From Amycolatopsis deserti (GTDB taxonomy: Bacteria > Actinomycetota > Actinomycetes > Mycobacteriales > Pseudonocardiaceae): 64,000 nt of DNA. The stretch covers positions 592,262-656,261 of the forward strand of contig NZ_BNAU01000003.1 in assembly GCF_014653945.1 (NCBI RefSeq), written 5' to 3'. The translations under genes and the position numbers were made by a program. Shown here one piece after another: positions 60,946 to 64,000 of this stretch; positions within the stretch are counted from its first letter, which is position 1; every line of letters starts with the position of its first letter. Below the pieces are notes generated by a model that saw nothing but the letters and a program-made list of their open reading frames with translations, made no database searches and was not told the origin of the DNA.

Positions 60946-61856
60946 GCCTGCTCCCCTCTCTGCACCGCGGCGACCCAGCCGGCGGCGTCGGTGAAATCCT
61001 CGTTGCGGGCGGCCGGTTCGATGGTGGCCCGCACCCCGTCGGCGCGGGCGAACGAGCCGAGGAACCGGACGTCGCGGCAGCGCCGGCGCAACGCGGCGAG
61101 CGCGTCGGCGATGCGCGGCTCGGCCACGTGGCCCTCGAAGTCGATGAAGAACCGGTATTCGCCGAAGTTCTGCTTGTTCGGCCGGGCGTCCAGGCGGGTC
61201 AGGTTGATGCCACGGGTCGCGAGTTCGGTGAGCAGTTCGGCGAGCGCGCCGGTGCGGTTGGCGGCCGCGGCGACCAGCGACGTGCGGTCCGCGCCCGTCG
61301 GTTCCGGCAGCACCACCGGCGGCCGGCGCATCAGCAGGAACCGCGTGCGGGCGTCCCGGACGTCGGCGACCTCGGTCGCCAGCACCTTGAGCGGGTAGTG
61401 CTCGACGGCGACCGGCGCGGTCACGGCGGCGTCGAACTCCCCGGCCTGGACGGCGACCGCGGCCGCCGCGGTCGATCCGGCCGCCACCGCGCGGGCGCCA
61501 GGCAGGTTGTCCGCCAGCCACTGGCGAACCTGCGCGAGCGCGTGCGGATGGCTCGCCACAGTACGGATTTCGCCGACGTCGTCCCGCGTGAGGATGCTGA
61601 AATGCACTGGCAGCAAGGCTTCCGCAACACCGATCAACGGCTCGCCGACGGCGAGGCTGTCCAGCGTCGCGGGAACCGCGCCCTCGACGGAGTTTTCCAC
61701 CGGTACGCACGCCGCGTCCGCCTCGCCCCGGCGAACGGCGTCCAGCGCCTGCGGGATCGTGTCGGCGGCGACGAGTTCGTCGTCCGCCGTCATGAAGGTG
61801 CGGGCCGCCTGCTCGGTGAACGTCCCGATCGGCCCGAAATATGCGATCCGTGACAC
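60942..61856 (-). CDS. pheA: Prephenate dehydratase
   Basis: 304 residues from GTG at 61856, 6 bases after TAGCCT (leaderless). The catalytic domain (1-180) starts RIAYFGPIGTFTEQAARTFM and holds VPVENSVEGAVPATLDSL and the TRF motif in DARTRFLLM. The ACT regulatory domain (about 195-275) has GALAELLTELATRGINLTRL, DARPNKQNFGEYRFFIDFEG, the Phe-binding region. It converts prephenate to phenylpyruvate for phenylalanine synthesis and should be feedback-inhibited by Phe. Confidence 0.95.
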   Translation of the reverse strand: MSRIAYFGPIGTFTEQAARTFMTADDELVAADTIPQALDAVRRGEADAACVPVENSVEGAVPATLDSLAVGEPLIGVAEALLPVHFSILTRDDVGEIRTVASHPHALAQVRQWLADNLPGARAVAAGSTAAAAVAVQAGEFDAAVTAPVAVEHYPLKVLATEVADVRDARTRFLLMRRPPVVLPEPTGADRTSLVAAAANRTGALAELLTELATRGINLTRLDARPNKQNFGEYRFFIDFEGHVAEPRIADALAALRRRCRDVRFLGSFARADGVRATIEPAARNEDFTDAAGWVAAVQRGEQA

Positions 61857-61953
61857 GCCGACAGGCTACGCACCGCGTGGGTTGCTGGTCTGTTCAGGCA
61901 TTCGAGTGGGCCGCGTGGTTACGTGGGATCGGGTTTTTTGGCATGGTGTAGGG

Positions 61954-62568
61954 GTGACTGCCGAATCGGGCACCCAACCCACCGGCAAGCGAACGGAGGA
62001 CCAGGTCGCACCCGCAACTCCCGCCCTGGTGCTGTGTGCCGTCGACGAACCACTCGCGAGCGCGTGGCGATCCGTTGTGGACACCATGACCGGCTCGGTG
62101 CGCGTGCACCGGGGTTCGGTGCTGGACGTGGTCGCCGACGCGGTGGTGAGCCCGGCGAACTCGTTCGGCTGGATGCGAGGCGGGATCGACGCCGTCTACG
62201 CACGCGCGTTCCCGAACGTCGAGCAGAACGTGCGCAGCACGATCCTGGCTTACCACGGCGGTGAACTGCCGGTGGGCAGTGCGGTCGTAGTGCCCACCGG
62301 CGAACCTGCGCCGGCGTGGCTGATCAGCGCGCCGACGATGCGGGAACCCGGCGAGCGGCTGCCCGCCGACACGGTCCACCCGTATCTCGCCGCGCGGGCG
62401 GTGTTCCTGCAGTGGCGCGACGGCGTGCTCGAACAGGGCGTCGCGGTGCGCGCGGTCGTGGAGACCATCGCGATGCCCGGTCTGGGCACCGGTGTCGGCG
62501 GCGTCAGCCCGGAGACGTGCGCGCGCCAGGTGGCGGCGGCCTGGGACGAGGTCTTCCGGCGGAACTAG
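61954..62568 (+). CDS. Macro-domain-like protein (putative ADP-ribose binding)
   Basis: 204 residues from GTG at 61954. After a disordered start of about 25 residues comes a macro-like fold: VRVHRGSVLDVVADAVVSPA, NSFGWMRGGIDAVYARAFPN, VGSAVVVPTGEPAPAWLISA, PTMREPGERLP, and a C-terminal ETIAMPGLGTGVGGVSPETC. The SPANSFGWMRGGID loop corresponds to the ANxxxxxGGGVD ADP-ribose loop, and PGLGTGVGG to the phosphate loop. Single gene. It may remove or read ADP-ribose on macromolecules or handle free ADP-ribose derivatives. Confidence 0.8.
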   Translation: MTAESGTQPTGKRTEDQVAPATPALVLCAVDEPLASAWRSVVDTMTGSVRVHRGSVLDVVADAVVSPANSFGWMRGGIDAVYARAFPNVEQNVRSTILAYHGGELPVGSAVVVPTGEPAPAWLISAPTMREPGERLPADTVHPYLAARAVFLQWRDGVLEQGVAVRAVVETIAMPGLGTGVGGVSPETCARQVAAAWDEVFRRN

Positions 62569-62710
62569 CGCTCCGGCCCTGGTCACCGGCGGTTCCTGGC
62601 GCGCGTGTAGAAGGTCACAGCGCATTTACGCGCCGTAAGACCTACCGTTGAAGCTGCGTTACGGAGATGTCGACGCCAGCCCAGCCCACCGACGGGCAAG
62701 GAGTGTGGGA

Positions 62711-63643
62711 ATGCCACGGGTACGTGAGCTCAGCCCGTACGTCGAGCTCCACCGGGAGCAGTGGCGGGAGCTGCGTCGCAGCACCCCGTTGCCGCTGACT
62801 GCCGAGGAGCTGCACGGCCTGCGGGGGCTCGGCGAACAAATCGATCTCACCGAGGTCGCCGAGGTCTACCTGCCGCTGTCCCGCCTGATCAACCTGCAGG
62901 TCGCGGCGCGTCAACGCCTGTACGAGGCCACCACGACGTTCCTCGGCGAGGACTGCCGCGGCACCAAGGTGCCGTTCGTGATCGGCATCGCCGGCAGCGT
63001 CGCGGTCGGCAAGTCGACCACCGCGCGCATCCTGCGCACCCTGCTCGCCCGCTGGCCCGACCACCCGCGTGTGGACCTGGTGACCACCGACGGCTTCCTG
63101 TACCCGAAGGCCGAGCTGGTGCGCCGCGGCATCATGCACCGCAAGGGCTTCCCGGAGAGCTACGACCGGCGCGCGCTGCTGCGGTTCGTCTCCGACGTCA
63201 AGTCCGGCGCCGAATCGGTCAGCGCGCCGGTGTACTCGCACCTGGCCTACGACATCCTGCCCGGCGAGGAGCAGGTCGTGAACCGGCCGGACATCCTCAT
63301 CATCGAGGGCCTCAACGTGCTGCAGCCCGGCCCCAGCCTGGCGGTGTCAGACCTGTTCGACTTCTCCATCTACGTCGACGCGCACATCGAGGACATCGAG
63401 CGCTGGTACGTCGAGCGGTTCCTCAAGCTGCGCAGCACGGCGTTCGCGGACCCGGCCTCGCACTTCCACCACTTCGCCACGCTGGACGACGTCGAGGCCC
63501 GCGCCGAGGCGCGGCACCTGTGGCGCACGATCAACGAGCCGAACCTGGTGGAGAACATCCTGCCGACCCGCCCGCGCGCGACGCTGGTGCTCCGGAAGGA
63601 CCCGGACCACAGCATCAACCGGGTGCGCCTGCGCAAACTGTAG
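62711..63643 (+). CDS. coaA: Type I pantothenate kinase
   Basis: 310 residues from ATG at 62711 (AAGGAG 7 bases upstream). Walker [18 protein letters not shown] (about 95-111), [30 protein letters not shown], then [20 protein letters not shown] and GLNVLQ. It phosphorylates pantothenate, the first step of coenzyme A synthesis, and in this type is inhibited by CoA. A TACCGT -10-like box lies near 62641, giving a leader of some 60 bases. Confidence 0.95.
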   Translation: MPRVRELSPYVELHREQWRELRRSTPLPLTAEELHGLRGLGEQIDLTEVAEVYLPLSRLINLQVAARQRLYEATTTFLGEDCRGTKVPFVIGIAGSVAVGKSTTARILRTLLARWPDHPRVDLVTTDGFLYPKAELVRRGIMHRKGFPESYDRRALLRFVSDVKSGAESVSAPVYSHLAYDILPGEEQVVNRPDILIIEGLNVLQPGPSLAVSDLFDFSIYVDAHIEDIERWYVERFLKLRSTAFADPASHFHHFATLDDVEARAEARHLWRTINEPNLVENILPTRPRATLVLRKDPDHSINRVRLRKL

Positions 63644-63770
63644 GCGCGGCCTCGGCCGAATGGCTGACCGCGACCACCGAGCGGTAACCGGTTGGCCGAT
63701 ACCGCGGGCACCTCGCAAAGCTCACCCTGGAGGGCAGGAAATGCGCCCTGACCAGGGAGGAGGCACGCCG

Positions 63771-63938
63771 ATGTTCGCGATCATCATCACGTGGATCGGT
63801 GCCGTGCTCGGTATCACGGTGCTGCTGGTGATGGCCTTCGGTGCGTTCGTCCTCGATTTCGAAGACGCGCTCGCCGACCGCCGCCGCAAGCGCCGGCTGG
63901 ACCCGGTGGGGGTGGAAAGCCCGACCGCGGTGCCCTAG
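63771..63938 (+). CDS. Small single-pass membrane protein (55 aa)
   Basis: 55 residues from ATG at 63771, with a strong GGAGGAGG 8 bases upstream. One membrane helix (about 2-24, FAIIITWIGAVLGITVLLVM) is followed by an acidic then strongly basic segment (FEDALADRRRKRRLDP). The charge pattern suggests the C-terminus is cytoplasmic. No family recognised. Its stop overlaps by a few bases the stop of the transposase fragment on the other strand. Confidence 0.6.
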   Translation: MFAIIITWIGAVLGITVLLVMAFGAFVLDFEDALADRRRKRRLDPVGVESPTAVP

Positions 63939-64000
63939 CTGTGTTGTTCGGTGAGGTTGGTGCCGCGGCTGGCTGGGGTGTTGCCGCCGATGCCGGTGTG
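63935..64000 (-). mobile_element. IS481-like transposase, C-terminal fragment (cut by window end)
   Basis: The minus strand from the window edge reads HTGIGGNTPASRGTNLTEQH and S, then TAG at 63937-63935. The H.GIGG.PPASR.TNL..Q pattern is the usual C-terminus of IS481-family DDE transposases. The catalytic domain lies outside the window, so whether the element is intact cannot be judged. No terminal inverted repeat is visible between the stop and the neighbouring gene. Confidence 0.5.

Overview
The DNA is very GC-rich (about 70 percent), densely coded on both strands, and uses GTG starts and many leaderless promoters. Gene content and order point to a mycolata-type actinomycete, most likely a Pseudonocardiaceae member such as Amycolatopsis. 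The window holds the arabinogalactan genes dprE1/dprE2, glfT1/glfT2, glf, ubiA, aftA and a Wzm/Wzt exporter. Parts of it keep the order of the Mycobacterium tuberculosis Rv3777-Rv3838 region (quinone oxidoreductase, aminotransferase-like protein, bpa, Wzt/Wzm, glfT1 on one side; serS, septum-formation protein, zincin, phosphatase, pheA on the other).

Layout. 0-4.6 kb: the end of a dynamin-like GTPase, then an accessory cassette with a HExxH-type putative peptide hydroxylase translationally coupled to a 68-residue peptide, a 52-residue membrane protein, and a divergent GntR regulator behind an 11-bp operator-like inverted repeat. 4.6-9 kb: a decayed nucleotidyltransferase gene next to a tRNA-Ser(UGA), a MarR regulator, a zinc metallopeptidase behind a 34-nt palindrome, a degenerate ~23-bp repeat array, and a secreted M28 peptidase. 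9-11.8 kb: quinone oxidoreductase, a PLP-fold protein lacking its lysine, and the proteasome activator bpa.

11.8-20 kb: a five-gene operon that looks like nonulosonic (sialic/Kdn-type) acid activation and transfer (cytidylyltransferase-HAD fusion, NeuB-like synthase, GT29-like sialyltransferase, coiled-coil protein, polytopic membrane protein). It diverges from wzm-wzt-glfT1. 20-38.4 kb: LysR/MFS pair, glfT2-gtrA, dprE1-dprE2 (DprE1 has Ser where M. tuberculosis has the benzothiazinone-target Cys387), then glf-PAP2-ubiA-aftA-hypothetical-GT-C-lipoprotein, an F420-type oxidoreductase, a HAD phosphatase and a second GT-C protein. Together these make galactan (Glf, GlfT1, GlfT2), export its lipid-linked precursor (Wzm/Wzt), make decaprenyl-phospho-arabinose (UbiA, PAP2 phosphatase, DprE1/DprE2) and prime the arabinan (AftA).

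38.5-44.4 kb: an adenylating enzyme and a DegT sugar aminotransferase diverge, followed by a visibly decaying glycan operon in which one GT4 glycosyltransferase is intact while an acyltransferase, an epimerase and a second aminotransferase carry deletions, frameshifts or stops. 44.5-64 kb is mostly housekeeping and envelope: LhgO, an FtsX-ectodomain-like protein, serS, a PRC/DUF2382 stress protein, SDR/MarR pair, haloalkane dehalogenase-like enzyme, a trio resembling E. coli yjfM-yjfC-yjfL, septum-formation protein, zincin, acyl-CoA ligase, phosphatase and pheA, a macro-domain protein, coaA, and the last 21 residues of an IS481-like transposase at the right edge.
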